From Streptomyces sp. NBC_00557 (GTDB taxonomy: Bacteria > Actinomycetota > Actinomycetes > Streptomycetales > Streptomycetaceae), in contig NZ_CP107797.1 of the NCBI RefSeq assembly GCF_036345995.1, forward strand, positions 186,001 through 250,000: a DNA stretch of 64,000 nt, written 5' to 3'. Of the stretch, positions 17,513 through 25,495 are shown piece after piece; position 1 is the stretch's first letter; each line of letters opens with the position of its first letter. The translations under genes and the position numbers were made by a program. The notes below the pieces were generated by a model that saw only the letters and a list, made by a program, of their open reading frames with translations, did no database searches and had not been told where the DNA came from.

Positions 17513-18763
17513 TCAGGTGCGGGCCGCGTCCAAGGCTTGCAAGGGGTGCTCGGCCGCGGCGACCACCCGGCGGACGTTCCACAGCGCCAGCAGGCCCGCC
17601 AGGGCCAGCAGCGAGGCCTGCACGTCCAGGGCCAAGGGGAGGGTGATCCGGGCCACGAGAGTGCCGGCGCAGATCAGGCCCAGGGCCTGGGAGCCGTCGA
17701 AGATGCTCTGCAGGGTGGCAAGGACGCGGCCTCGGGTCGCATCCTCCGTGTGCATCTGGGTCAGTGACATCCGGCCCGCGAAGGCCGCGATACCGGGCGC
17801 GCCCAGGACGGCGAACAGGCCGACGAAGAAGGGCATGGAGGTGGTGAGATACGCGCTGTTCCAGGTCGCCGCGGTCATCACGGAGAACACCACCAGGGAC
17901 CAGCCGAGCAGCCGCCCGGGTTCGATCCGCCGGGCCAGCGTGCCGACGAGCGCCCCGCCGGCCATGCCGCCGATGGCCTGCACACCGCGCAGCAGACCGG
18001 TGTCGCTCTCGCCGCCGCCCAGCCGGTCGGTCACGAACACGACGAACAGGACCGCGAAGAGCCCCTGCGCCAAGCCCATCAGAGCCACCGTCACCACCAT
18101 GGCCCGCAGCCCCGCCCGGTTCCTGATCTCCCGCAGCCCCTCCAGGTAGGCGCGCCAGGCCGTCTGGTCGACCGGGACTTTCCGGGAGACCCCGAACGGC
18201 CGCAGCAGCAGCAGGATCGCCAGCAGGAAGGAGGCGCCGTCGGCGGCGAGGATGCCGGGCAGGCCGGACCAGGCCAGCACGAATCCGCCGACGGACGCGC
18301 CGAACAGCCGGGCCAGGTTGCCGTTCAGGCTGACCAGCCCGTTGGCGGCCGGTACGTCCTCGCGTTCGACGAGGGAGGGCAGGAGAGCGTACTTGGCGGG
18401 CTGGAACACGGTGGCCAGCGCGGCCTGCACGGCGGTGACGATGTTGACGACGAACACCTCGCCGGGCCCCTGCACGGCGAGCAGCGGCAGCAGTGCTGCC
18501 GTCTGCGCGAGGCTCACCCCGATCATCGTTCGGCGCCTGTCCCAGCGGTCGGCCAGCACCCCCGCCACCGGAGAGAGCAGCAGGGCCGGCAGCAGTTCCA
18601 CGAGAAAGTTCGTCGCGGTCGCGCCCACCGAACCGGTGAGCTCGTAGACGTACACCGGCATGGCGACCATGAACATCCAGTCGCCGCTCTCCGAAATGAA
18701 TCCGGAAATCCACAGGCGACGGAATCCCGGATGTGCCAATGGGCCCTTCCGCAGGAATTTCAT
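17513..18763 (-). CDS. MFS transporter, probable exporter of the cluster
   Basis: A 416-residue MFS protein of the MFS_3 (enterobactin exporter-like) type with about 12 hydrophobic helices. The N-terminus (MKFLRKGPLAHPGFRRLWISGFISESGDWMF) and the cytoplasmic loop LADRWDRRRTM are typical of that group. ATG 18763 has a GAGAGGGAC box; the frame continues upstream to 18898 without a better start. It is divergent from the S9 peptidase, and a StrR-type operator lies between them. It probably exports the product of the left half of the cluster. Confidence 0.82.
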   Translation of the reverse strand: MKFLRKGPLAHPGFRRLWISGFISESGDWMFMVAMPVYVYELTGSVGATATNFLVELLPALLLSPVAGVLADRWDRRRTMIGVSLAQTAALLPLLAVQGPGEVFVVNIVTAVQAALATVFQPAKYALLPSLVEREDVPAANGLVSLNGNLARLFGASVGGFVLAWSGLPGILAADGASFLLAILLLLRPFGVSRKVPVDQTAWRAYLEGLREIRNRAGLRAMVVTVALMGLAQGLFAVLFVVFVTDRLGGGESDTGLLRGVQAIGGMAGGALVGTLARRIEPGRLLGWSLVVFSVMTAATWNSAYLTTSMPFFVGLFAVLGAPGIAAFAGRMSLTQMHTEDATRGRVLATLQSIFDGSQALGLICAGTLVARITLPLALDVQASLLALAGLLALWNVRRVVAAAEHPLQALDAART

Positions 18764-18892
18764 GAGTCCCTCTCGCCCTTCCGTCTTTGCGTGCCGCAAG
18801 GCTCCCAGGAGAGTGTCCTTTGTCAAACGCCGCTGAGCAACCCGCCCTGCGCGGACGGGTGTTGAGCTGCGCGGACTCGCTGGTCCGGTCGC

Positions 18893-18921
18893 GTTCAAGT
18901 GGCTCCGGGCCGCAGTTGGAC
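18893..18921. promoter_or_regulatory. StrR-type operator candidate, S9 peptidase/MFS divergent region
   Basis: GTTCAAGTG-N11-CAGTTGGAC matches 14 of 18 defined positions of the StrR-family site (GTTCGActG-N11-CAgTcGAAC), with the exact 11-bp spacing. It lies 42 bp upstream of the -35 box of the S9 peptidase promoter and could act on both divergent genes. A second, better match is at 25073-25101. Confidence 0.6.
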
Positions 18922-18963
18922 ACCGGCTTCAGGCTGCTCCGAACATGCGCCGAATTGCCTTCG

Positions 18964-18993
18964 TTGACACGCCGAACCGGGCGCTTCTAGCGT
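18964..18993 (+). promoter_or_regulatory. Sigma-70-type promoter of the S9 peptidase, leaderless transcript
   Basis: TTGACA (18964-18969), an 18-bp spacer and TAGCGT (18988-18993). The predicted start point falls at about 19000, at the ATG itself (19001), and there is no ribosome-binding site, so the mRNA is probably leaderless. Confidence 0.6.
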
Positions 18994-19000
18994 CGACGGC

Positions 19001-20941
19001 ATGCTTCCCACCGACATCAATCTGCTTCCCGTTCTCGGCCGTCCCACTTTGTCGGGCGACGGCCGGTACGCGGTCGTGAGTGTTTTCCGGCCGGATGTGG
19101 ACGCCGACGAGAACACCAGCGAATTGTGGGTGGCTCGGACGGACGGGTCCGCGCCGGCCCGGCGCCTCACCCAGGGCTCGAACGACGGCGCTCCGGCCTT
19201 CTCGCCCGACGGACGCTGGCTGGCCTTCCTGCGGCCGGGGCCGACCGGGCCCGCGCAGCTGCACCTGCTCCCCATGGAGGGCGGCGAGCCGTTCCGGGTG
19301 ACCGACCTGCCGCTGGGCGCGGGGCAGCCCGTCTGGAGCCCGGACTCGCGCCGGATCGCCTTCGCGGCGCGCGTGCCCGAGCCGGGCCGGTACCTCCCGG
19401 GCGTCCCGCCGCACAAGGAGCGGCCCCGCCGGATCACCACCCTGCGCTACATGTCGGACGGCATCGGCTACACCTTCGACCGGCCGCACCAGATCTTCGT
19501 CACGGATCCGTTCGCCGAGGAACCGGTGACGACGCAGATCACCAGCGGGGAGCACGCCAGTTACGACGTGGCCTGGAGCCCCGACGGGCAGTTGCTGACG
19601 TTCGTGTCGGGCCGGCACGAGACACACGCCGACGACCTGCGCCGGGACATCTGGGTCTGCACCCCGGACGGTGCCGGACTGCGCGCACTGACCGACGGAG
19701 GCCTGGAGCTGGGCTGCCCGCGGTTCTCCGCCGACGGCACGCTGGTGTGTTTCGCGGCTGAGACGCTCGACGAGCACAACCGGGCCACGGGCGCGAACAG
19801 TTACGGCCTGTGGTCGGTGCCCGTCGACGGCTCGGCGCCGCCGCGCCGGCTCACCGACCCGGAGCCGTATCACCTGAGTTTCGCGAGCCAGATGATCGCG
19901 CCCGCCTCCGACGGCGTCTACTTCGCCAACGACCACCGCGGCGAGGTCCACCTCGTCCTCGTGCCCTACGACGGCGGCACGCCGCGGCCCGTCATCACCG
20001 GGCGCCGGCAGGTCAACGGGTACGCGGTCGCCGAGGGCCCGCAGGGGACCACGATCGCCGCGGTGCTCTCCAGCGCCGAGAGCGCGGGCGACCTGGTGGT
20101 GCTGTCCGGCGGCGAGGAGCGGGAACTGACCCCGTTCGGCGCTCAACTGCGGGCCCGCGCAGGCCTGTTGCCGGTGGAGGAGTTCACCGCCAAGACCGAG
20201 GACGGCTATCTGCTGCACGGCTGGACGGTGCGCCCGCCCGGTCCCGGCCCGCATCCGGTGCTGCTGCAGATCAAGGGCGGCCCCTTCACGCAGTGGGGGT
20301 ACACCCTCAACGGCCCGGCGTCCTTCGAGGAGGCCCAGGTCTACGCGAGCGCCGGCTATGCCGTCGTCCTCGGCAATCCGCGCGGCACCTCCGGATACGG
20401 GCAGGCGCACGGCCGGTATGCGGCCGACGACCTGGCGCGCATCACCGCCGGCGACCTGCTGGCGCTGCTGGACACGGCCCTGCAGGCGCCCGACCTGGAC
20501 GAGACGCGGGTCGGGGTGCAGGGCGGCTCGTTCGGCGGCTACATGGCGGCGTGGATGGCCGCGCACCACGGCGAGCGGTTCCGTGCCGCCATGGGCGAAC
20601 GCGGGTGCTACGCGATCGACAGCCACTTCGGCTCCGCCGACGACGGGGTGAACAACTCCATAGCCCTGTACGGCGCGGACCAGGAGAGGTGGGCCGAGAT
20701 CAGCCCGCTCACCCACGCCGACCGGATCAGGATCCCGATGCTGCTCATCCAGTCGGAGGAGGACCGGCACACGCCGATGGAACAGGCCCAGCGGATGTTC
20801 GTGGCCCTGCGCACCCGCGGTGTCCCTGCCGAGATGCTGCTGTTCCCCGGCGAGGGCCACGACATGTCCCGCACCGGCCTGCCCAGCCACCGGGTGGCGC
20901 GGTACGAGGCGATCCTGGAGTGGTGGTCCCGTCACCTGTGA
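19001..20941 (+). CDS. S9-family prolyl oligopeptidase-like serine peptidase
   Basis: A 646-residue two-domain protein. The N-terminal beta-propeller (about residues 15-370) has TolB-like repeats such as PAFSPDGRWLAFLR and PVWSPDSRRIAFAA. The C-terminal alpha/beta-hydrolase domain carries the triad Ser510 (GGSFGG), Asp588 (SEEDRHTP) and His620 (GEGHDM). There is no signal peptide, so it is cytoplasmic. It opens the left half of the cluster, has a promoter with a StrR-type box, and precedes the carbamoyltransferase by 139 bp. It could remove a leader or trim the 27-residue peptide encoded at 25241; alternatively it hydrolyses the product for resistance. Confidence 0.85.
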   Translation: MLPTDINLLPVLGRPTLSGDGRYAVVSVFRPDVDADENTSELWVARTDGSAPARRLTQGSNDGAPAFSPDGRWLAFLRPGPTGPAQLHLLPMEGGEPFRVTDLPLGAGQPVWSPDSRRIAFAARVPEPGRYLPGVPPHKERPRRITTLRYMSDGIGYTFDRPHQIFVTDPFAEEPVTTQITSGEHASYDVAWSPDGQLLTFVSGRHETHADDLRRDIWVCTPDGAGLRALTDGGLELGCPRFSADGTLVCFAAETLDEHNRATGANSYGLWSVPVDGSAPPRRLTDPEPYHLSFASQMIAPASDGVYFANDHRGEVHLVLVPYDGGTPRPVITGRRQVNGYAVAEGPQGTTIAAVLSSAESAGDLVVLSGGEERELTPFGAQLRARAGLLPVEEFTAKTEDGYLLHGWTVRPPGPGPHPVLLQIKGGPFTQWGYTLNGPASFEEAQVYASAGYAVVLGNPRGTSGYGQAHGRYAADDLARITAGDLLALLDTALQAPDLDETRVGVQGGSFGGYMAAWMAAHHGERFRAAMGERGCYAIDSHFGSADDGVNNSIALYGADQERWAEISPLTHADRIRIPMLLIQSEEDRHTPMEQAQRMFVALRTRGVPAEMLLFPGEGHDMSRTGLPSHRVARYEAILEWWSRHL

Positions 20942-21080
20942 CCCGGCCGCCTTCCCCCGGCCCCGGCCGTGCGCCCCGGCGGCGCCGATCGCCGACGCGT
21001 CCGCACGGCGTCCGGGGCCTGCCCAGCTCGTGCATCCAGCGATCCGATCAGGAATACAGGCAGGAATGAGGTAGGCGACG

Positions 21081-23072
21081 GTGACGGATTCCAGCGCCGC
21101 CGAGTACTTTCTCTCGGCATATCTGACCCCGCCGGGCGAACGCTCGGTCATCTCCCCCCGGCACGACCACAACGTCTCCCTGTGGCGGCGCACTGCCGGC
21201 CGCGTGGAACTCGTACGCCACTGGGAACTGGAGCGGATCAGCGGCCAGAAGCACCACGCGTGGCCGCTGTTCACCCCGGAGCGCACCCGGGCGCTGCTCG
21301 ACCGGCTGCTGGCCACGGAGGGGCTGTCGACGGCGGACCTGAGCGCCAGCTGGGGCACGCCGGGGCTGCCGGCCCATGCCCCGGTGCCCGTCCCGTCCGG
21401 CGCCGAGGACCTGCCCGTGCACAGCCTGGCGCACCTGTTCAGCGGGATTCTCATGGACACCCGGGTCTTCCGGGAGGAGAACATCATCGGGATGGCGGTG
21501 GACGCCGCCCCCGACCTGGTCCTGGAGGACCGGCTCCCGCCCTACTACTACGCCGGGTGCGTGTCCGTGAGGGGGCGGATCACCTTCGCCCCCGTGGAGT
21601 CGCCGGCCCCGCTCTACCACGCGGCGGACCGCCTGTTCGGCAAGGAGCCGGGCACTTTGATGGCGCTGGCGTCGGCCTGTGACACCGCGATCGCCTACGA
21701 CGCCGCCGCCGAGGTCGCCGAACTGGAGCTGTTCGGCGGCCGGGTGCAGCCCTGGGCGGCCTCCTTCGGCCTGGTGAAGAAGGTCATCGCCGAGGCGGAG
21801 CGGCAGCTGGCGGGGGACCGCCGGCCGGACTCCCGGTTCACCGCGGAGGAGAACCTGCAGAGCGCGGTGATGAAGGTGGTCCAGGAGTGCTGCGAGCGGA
21901 TCGTGATCCGCAACGTCGAGAAGCTCGCCGAGCTCGGCGGGGTCCGCACCGAGGACTGTCATCTGTCCATCAGCGGCGGCTTCGGGCTGAACGTCCAGGC
22001 CAACACCCTGGTTCTGGACCGCTTCGGGTTCCGCGGCCTGCTCACGCCGCCGTGCGCGAACGACTCCGGGGTGGGCCTCGGCATGGGGCTGCTGGGCCTG
22101 TACGGCTCGGGCGCCCTGGACGGCGCGGAGCTGCGCATCGACAGCGCCTACTACGGCAACGACCTGGCGGACGTGGACGAGGCGATCACCGAGTTCGCGC
22201 CGTGGATCGAGGAGGTCTCGGAGTTCTCCGCCGACCGGTTCGTGCAGGACCTCGCCGACGGGGTGGTGGTGTGGGCGGACGGCGCGGCGGAGATGGGGCC
22301 GCGCGCGCTCGGGCACCGCAGCCTGCTCGGGGATCCCCGCTCGGAGAAGGTCAAGGACCTGCTGAACGAGTACAAGCAGCGGCAGTGGTGGCGGCCGGTC
22401 GCGCCGATCGTGCTCGCCGAACACGCCCGGGACTGGTTCGAGCAGGAGCGCCCCTCCCCGTACATGCTGGAGGCGGCGGTCGTGCGCCCCGAGCAGCGGG
22501 ACAAGGTGCCGGCCATCCTGCACCTGGACGGCACGGCCCGGCACCAGACCCTCACCGAGCAGGACGATCCCCTGCTGTACCGGGCGATCGACGCGTTCCG
22601 CGCGGCGACCGGCGTGCCGATCGTGTGCAACACGTCCCTGAACGACAAGGGCGAACCGATCGTCGACACCGCCGCGCAGGCGCTGACCTTCTGCGTGCGC
22701 AAGGGCATCCGGATCGCCTATCTCGGGGGCCGGCGGGTGGCCCTGCGCGGCCCGGAGGAGGCGGGGCTGCCGGTGCCGGACCGGCCGCGTCCCCGCGCGC
22801 AGGAACTGTTCGCCGGGCAGGAGGCGGACCGGGACGCGATCTGGAACTCCTGGCTGGAGCGCGGCTACACGGAGGCCGCCCTGCTGCTGATGACGGGCAC
22901 TCCGCAACTCCTCGCCGACCCGGAGACGTTCACCCCGGGCCGGGTACGGCTGCTCGCGGAGCGGGTGGCCTCCCGGGACCCCGGTTTCGCCCAGGGACTC
23001 GAGGAGTTCCTCCGGGACAACGGTCCGGGTGCCGCCTTCACCGTGGGGTCCCCGCCGCGCCGTACGGCCTGA
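21081..23072 (+). CDS. Carbamoyltransferase (NodU/CmcH/TobZ family)
   Basis: A 663-residue enzyme of the family that transfers a carbamoyl group from carbamoyl phosphate, via carbamoyl-AMP, to a hydroxyl (rarely amino) group. The N-terminal Kae1-like domain has HDHNVSLWRR (His28) and the metal-binding HSLAH (His114, His118). The C-terminal domain has the block EMGPRALGHRSLLGDPR (from Met405) and KQRQWWRPVAPIVL, as in TobZ. GTG 21081 follows GAGGTAGG. It heads a run with the JmjC oxygenase and the DinB-like gene, ended by a 25-bp hairpin. A natural reading is carbamoylation of a hydroxyl made by one of the two oxygenases. The substrate is not known. Confidence 0.85.
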   Translation: MTDSSAAEYFLSAYLTPPGERSVISPRHDHNVSLWRRTAGRVELVRHWELERISGQKHHAWPLFTPERTRALLDRLLATEGLSTADLSASWGTPGLPAHAPVPVPSGAEDLPVHSLAHLFSGILMDTRVFREENIIGMAVDAAPDLVLEDRLPPYYYAGCVSVRGRITFAPVESPAPLYHAADRLFGKEPGTLMALASACDTAIAYDAAAEVAELELFGGRVQPWAASFGLVKKVIAEAERQLAGDRRPDSRFTAEENLQSAVMKVVQECCERIVIRNVEKLAELGGVRTEDCHLSISGGFGLNVQANTLVLDRFGFRGLLTPPCANDSGVGLGMGLLGLYGSGALDGAELRIDSAYYGNDLADVDEAITEFAPWIEEVSEFSADRFVQDLADGVVVWADGAAEMGPRALGHRSLLGDPRSEKVKDLLNEYKQRQWWRPVAPIVLAEHARDWFEQERPSPYMLEAAVVRPEQRDKVPAILHLDGTARHQTLTEQDDPLLYRAIDAFRAATGVPIVCNTSLNDKGEPIVDTAAQALTFCVRKGIRIAYLGGRRVALRGPEEAGLPVPDRPRPRAQELFAGQEADRDAIWNSWLERGYTEAALLLMTGTPQLLADPETFTPGRVRLLAERVASRDPGFAQGLEEFLRDNGPGAAFTVGSPPRRTA

Positions 23073-23176
23073 CGGTCCGTCACCGCGGACGGGCCCGAGC
23101 GCAGTCGGCCCCGAGCCGTGGCGCCGGCCGGCCGCCCTCCAGGCATCCGACACGCACCTAACAGATGGGACAGGGC

Positions 23177-24361
23177 ATGACGAACTACACCTTCGCCGAC
23201 CTCGTAGGGGACGAAAAGGCCTTCTTCGCCGAGTACTTCAACAAGAAGCCGATGCTGCGCAAGGGCGCGCTGAAGGACCCCCAGGGGGTGCTGTCGCTGC
23301 GCAGGCTGGACGAGCTGGTCCAGCTGGAGATCATCCGGCCGCCCTATCTGCGGGTCAACCTCAAGGGCCAGGGCGTGCCCGAGAAGGGCTTCACCAGGAC
23401 GATCACCGTGCAGGGCACCGACGTGACCGACACGGTCGACGCCCAGAAGGTGTACGAGCTGTTCCGGGCCGGCGCCACCATCGTCTGGAGCTCCCTGAAC
23501 CACGTCGACTCCTCGCTGCGCCGCTTCACCCAGGTGATCAGCGACCGGTTCGGCGCCCGCACCGACTGCGTGGCCTTCCTGACGCCGGCCGGCAAGCAGG
23601 GCTTCTCCCCGCACCACGACCCGGTCGACCTGTTCATCGTGCAGACCGAGGGCACCAAGCGGTGGCGGCTGTGGGACCCGCCGCAGGTGCGCCAGGCGCA
23701 GGCCGCGTCCTACACGGCCGAGCAGCTCGGCGAGCCGGTGATCGACGTGCTGCTGGAGCCGGGGGACGTGCTCTACCTGCCCTACGACACCCCGCACGCG
23801 GCCGCGGCCGAGGACCTCGCCTCCGTCCACCTTTCGATCATGATCCGGCCGCGGATGTGGAAGGACCTGCTGCGGCAGACCTTCGACGAGCTCACCGCGG
23901 ACCCGGAGTTCAACGAGTTCCCCTACATCGGTGAATCCAGGGACGCCTCGGTGGAGAATGTCTTCAGGGAGAAGGTGCGCGCCCTCACGGCCCGTTTCGA
24001 GGCTGTGGAACCGTCCGCAGAACTGGACCGGCTGGCGGAGCTCGGCCGCCGGATGCCCGGAAATTCCATGGGCAACACCTTCCGTACGACGGCGGACCTC
24101 GACCGGCTGGAGGCCGGCTCGGCGCTCCGCCTCACCGACGCCGACGTGGAATTCGGCGCGAACCAGGACGGGCGCGTCCAGATGACGGTCAACGGTCACA
24201 AGGTCGCCATTCCCGCGCCCGTGGCCGAAACCCTCGCCGGAATGAGCGCCGGCGACCATGTCATCGCCTCCGACATCTTCCCCGGCGCGGACCCGGCGCG
24301 GGCGGCGAACACGGCTCGGGGCCTGGCGCGGCTCGGTCTGCTGGAGCTCGTGGCGGCATAG
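23177..24361 (+). CDS. JmjC/cupin-type Fe(II)/2-oxoglutarate oxygenase 1
   Basis: A 394-residue protein of the ROXA/YcfD type (Cupin_4), a family of ribosomal-protein and peptide hydroxylases. The iron ligands are His146-x-Asp148 (SPHHDPVDLFIVQTEG) and His207 (TPHAAAAED). A C-terminal dimerisation/winged-helix-like part follows (GHKVAIPAPVAETLAGM). ATG 23177 is preferred because it matches the paralogue at 25496; an ATG at 23165 in frame is possible. Homologues hydroxylate Arg or His side chains of proteins, so a peptide substrate is likely, here perhaps the 27-residue peptide. It lies between the carbamoyltransferase and the DinB-like gene. Confidence 0.85.
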   Translation: MTNYTFADLVGDEKAFFAEYFNKKPMLRKGALKDPQGVLSLRRLDELVQLEIIRPPYLRVNLKGQGVPEKGFTRTITVQGTDVTDTVDAQKVYELFRAGATIVWSSLNHVDSSLRRFTQVISDRFGARTDCVAFLTPAGKQGFSPHHDPVDLFIVQTEGTKRWRLWDPPQVRQAQAASYTAEQLGEPVIDVLLEPGDVLYLPYDTPHAAAAEDLASVHLSIMIRPRMWKDLLRQTFDELTADPEFNEFPYIGESRDASVENVFREKVRALTARFEAVEPSAELDRLAELGRRMPGNSMGNTFRTTADLDRLEAGSALRLTDADVEFGANQDGRVQMTVNGHKVAIPAPVAETLAGMSAGDHVIASDIFPGADPARAANTARGLARLGLLELVAA

Positions 24362-24483
24362 TACGCATGGAACGCCGTCCGCGGACACGGCAGTTGTGCG
24401 GCCTCACCAGCAGCTGAGCCGCACAGCTGCCGCCGGCGCGCGACGGCGGCGACGACGACACGACAAGCACCGCGAGGAACACA

Positions 24484-24990
24484 GTGACGACCGAACGCGC
24501 GGCCATTCCCGCGACCGCCGACGAGCGCGAGATGCTCCGCGGCTATCTCGACTTCCACCGGGCGACCCTCGCCATGAAGTGCGAGGGCCTCACCGACGAC
24601 GAACTGCGCCGGCAGTCGATGCCGCCCTCGACGCTCTCGCTGCTCGGCCTGGTGCGGCACATGGCCGAAGTGGAGCGGTCCTGGTTCCGCAGGATCGTGG
24701 CCGGCGAGGACGTCCCGCTGGTCTGGTCGGACAGTTTCGACTTCCAGGTCGCCTACGACGTGCGCGGCGCGGACCGGCAGGAGGCCTTCGACGCCTGGCG
24801 GGCGGAGATCGAGCACGCGCGCCGCATCGAGGCGGCGGTCGAGTCCCTGGACGTCCTGGCGTACGACCGCCGCAAGAACCAGACGGTCTCGCTGCGCATG
24901 GTCATGCTCCACATGATCCACGAGTACGCCAGGCACAACGGACACGCCGACTTCCTGCGCGAGGGCATCGACGGAACCGTCGGCGTCTGA
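24484..24990 (+). CDS. DinB/DUF664-family protein
   Basis: A 168-residue four-helix-bundle protein. Its helices are MLRGYLDFHRATLAMKCEGL, LSLLGLVRHMAEVERSWFRRI, a WRAEIEHARRIEAAVESL segment and VMLHMIHEYARHNGHADFLREGIDG. The three expected metal-ligand histidines are present (RHMAE, MIHEYARHNGH). DinB proteins include thiol-dependent transferases (mycothiol or bacillithiol S-transferases) and maleylpyruvate isomerase-like enzymes. GTG 24484 has GAGGAA upstream. It closes the first transcription unit of the left half. Its role here is unknown. Confidence 0.8.
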   Translation: MTTERAAIPATADEREMLRGYLDFHRATLAMKCEGLTDDELRRQSMPPSTLSLLGLVRHMAEVERSWFRRIVAGEDVPLVWSDSFDFQVAYDVRGADRQEAFDAWRAEIEHARRIEAAVESLDVLAYDRRKNQTVSLRMVMLHMIHEYARHNGHADFLREGIDGTVGV

Positions 24991-24996
24991 CCCGCA

Positions 24997-25051
24997 CAGC
25001 GAAGAGCCGTTTTTCTCCGCGCGGTACGCGGAGAAAAACGGCTCTTCGCTG
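24997..25051 (+). terminator. Very strong intrinsic terminator (25-bp perfect stem)
   Basis: CAGCGAAGAGCC...CTCCGCG at 24997-25021 pairs without mismatch with 25027-25051 around a 5-nt CGGTA loop, followed by GTTTCC. It isolates the carbamoyltransferase - oxygenase - DinB unit from the peptide gene, which therefore needs its own promoter. Confidence 0.9.
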
Positions 25052-25072
25052 TTTCCGGGAGAGTGCCGGAGT

Positions 25073-25101
25073 GTTCGACCGTTCCCTGTCGCCAGTTGAA
25101 C
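25073..25101 (+). promoter_or_regulatory. StrR-type operator candidate upstream of the 27-codon peptide gene
   Basis: GTTCGACCG-N11-CAGTTGAAC matches 16 of 18 defined positions of the StrR-family consensus and has the exact 11-bp spacer. It lies between the 25-bp terminator and the peptide gene, about 140 bp before its start. The only StrR-type regulator in the window is at 32676-33860, in the other half of the cluster. Confidence 0.72.
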
Positions 25102-25240
25102 ACCCTGAATTCTGGTCTCTCAATTCGCTTCGAAAAGAAAGGAGTTGAACATCGGCAGGCGTTGCGTCGCCCCCCGGAAATGGGCCACTATTACATCACC
25201 ACCGGGAAAAGCCCGGAGGAACCGAGAAAAGGAGTTCAAA

Positions 25241-25324
25241 ATGGAGAACACCTTCGAGGACATCGAGTTCATCGAGACCTCCGCCGACCTGATGGCCACC
25301 TCGTACTACGTCAACATCCAGTAA
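25241..25324 (+). CDS. 27-residue peptide, candidate RiPP precursor
   Basis: ATG 25241 follows a strong AAAAGGAG box and the frame ends at TAA 25324. The first 16 residues are acidic (two Asp and four Glu, with Phe and Ile: MENTFEDIEFIE...), like a leader. The last residues are ATSYYVNIQ, carrying Thr, Ser, two Tyr and Asn that could be hydroxylated or carbamoylated. The gene has its own StrR-type box and is bracketed by two strong terminators, with a JmjC oxygenase on each side. No known RiPP class fits: there is no YcaO, LanB/C/M or radical SAM enzyme. An alternative is a regulatory leader peptide, but the downstream terminator has no alternative pairing that I can see. Confidence 0.65.
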   Translation: MENTFEDIEFIETSADLMATSYYVNIQ

Positions 25325-25434
25325 TACCCGGTACGGCCACAGGGGCGGCGGCCGAACGACGCCGCCCCTTCGGCCCGGGGTGGTGCGAGTCCGGTGCGCG
25401 ACGCCGCGGCCGTACCCACCCGACCACATGCGCG

Positions 25435-25465
25435 AGCGGGCCGAGAAGTCTCTTCTCGGCCCGCT
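25435..25465 (+). terminator. Intrinsic terminator between the peptide gene and the second oxygenase
   Basis: A perfect 14-bp stem (AGCGGGCCGAGAAG/CTTCTCGGCCCGCT) with a TCT loop. It would make the peptide mRNA short and abundant relative to the downstream enzymes. Confidence 0.75.
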
Positions 25466-25495
25466 GGAGCGAGTGCCCGTGGGAGGCGGAGAACC

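Noticed and set aside
21081..24990. Assigning the left half to streptothricin-, polyoxin- or capuramycin-type pathways because of the carbamoyltransferase.
   Set aside because: None of the other marker genes of those pathways is present, and paired JmjC oxygenases are not part of them.
25241..25324. Reading the 27-codon frame as an attenuator leader peptide for the downstream oxygenase.
   Set aside because: The hairpin at 25435-25465 has no visible antiterminator pairing and the peptide lacks a run of a single regulatory codon. It remains a minor alternative.
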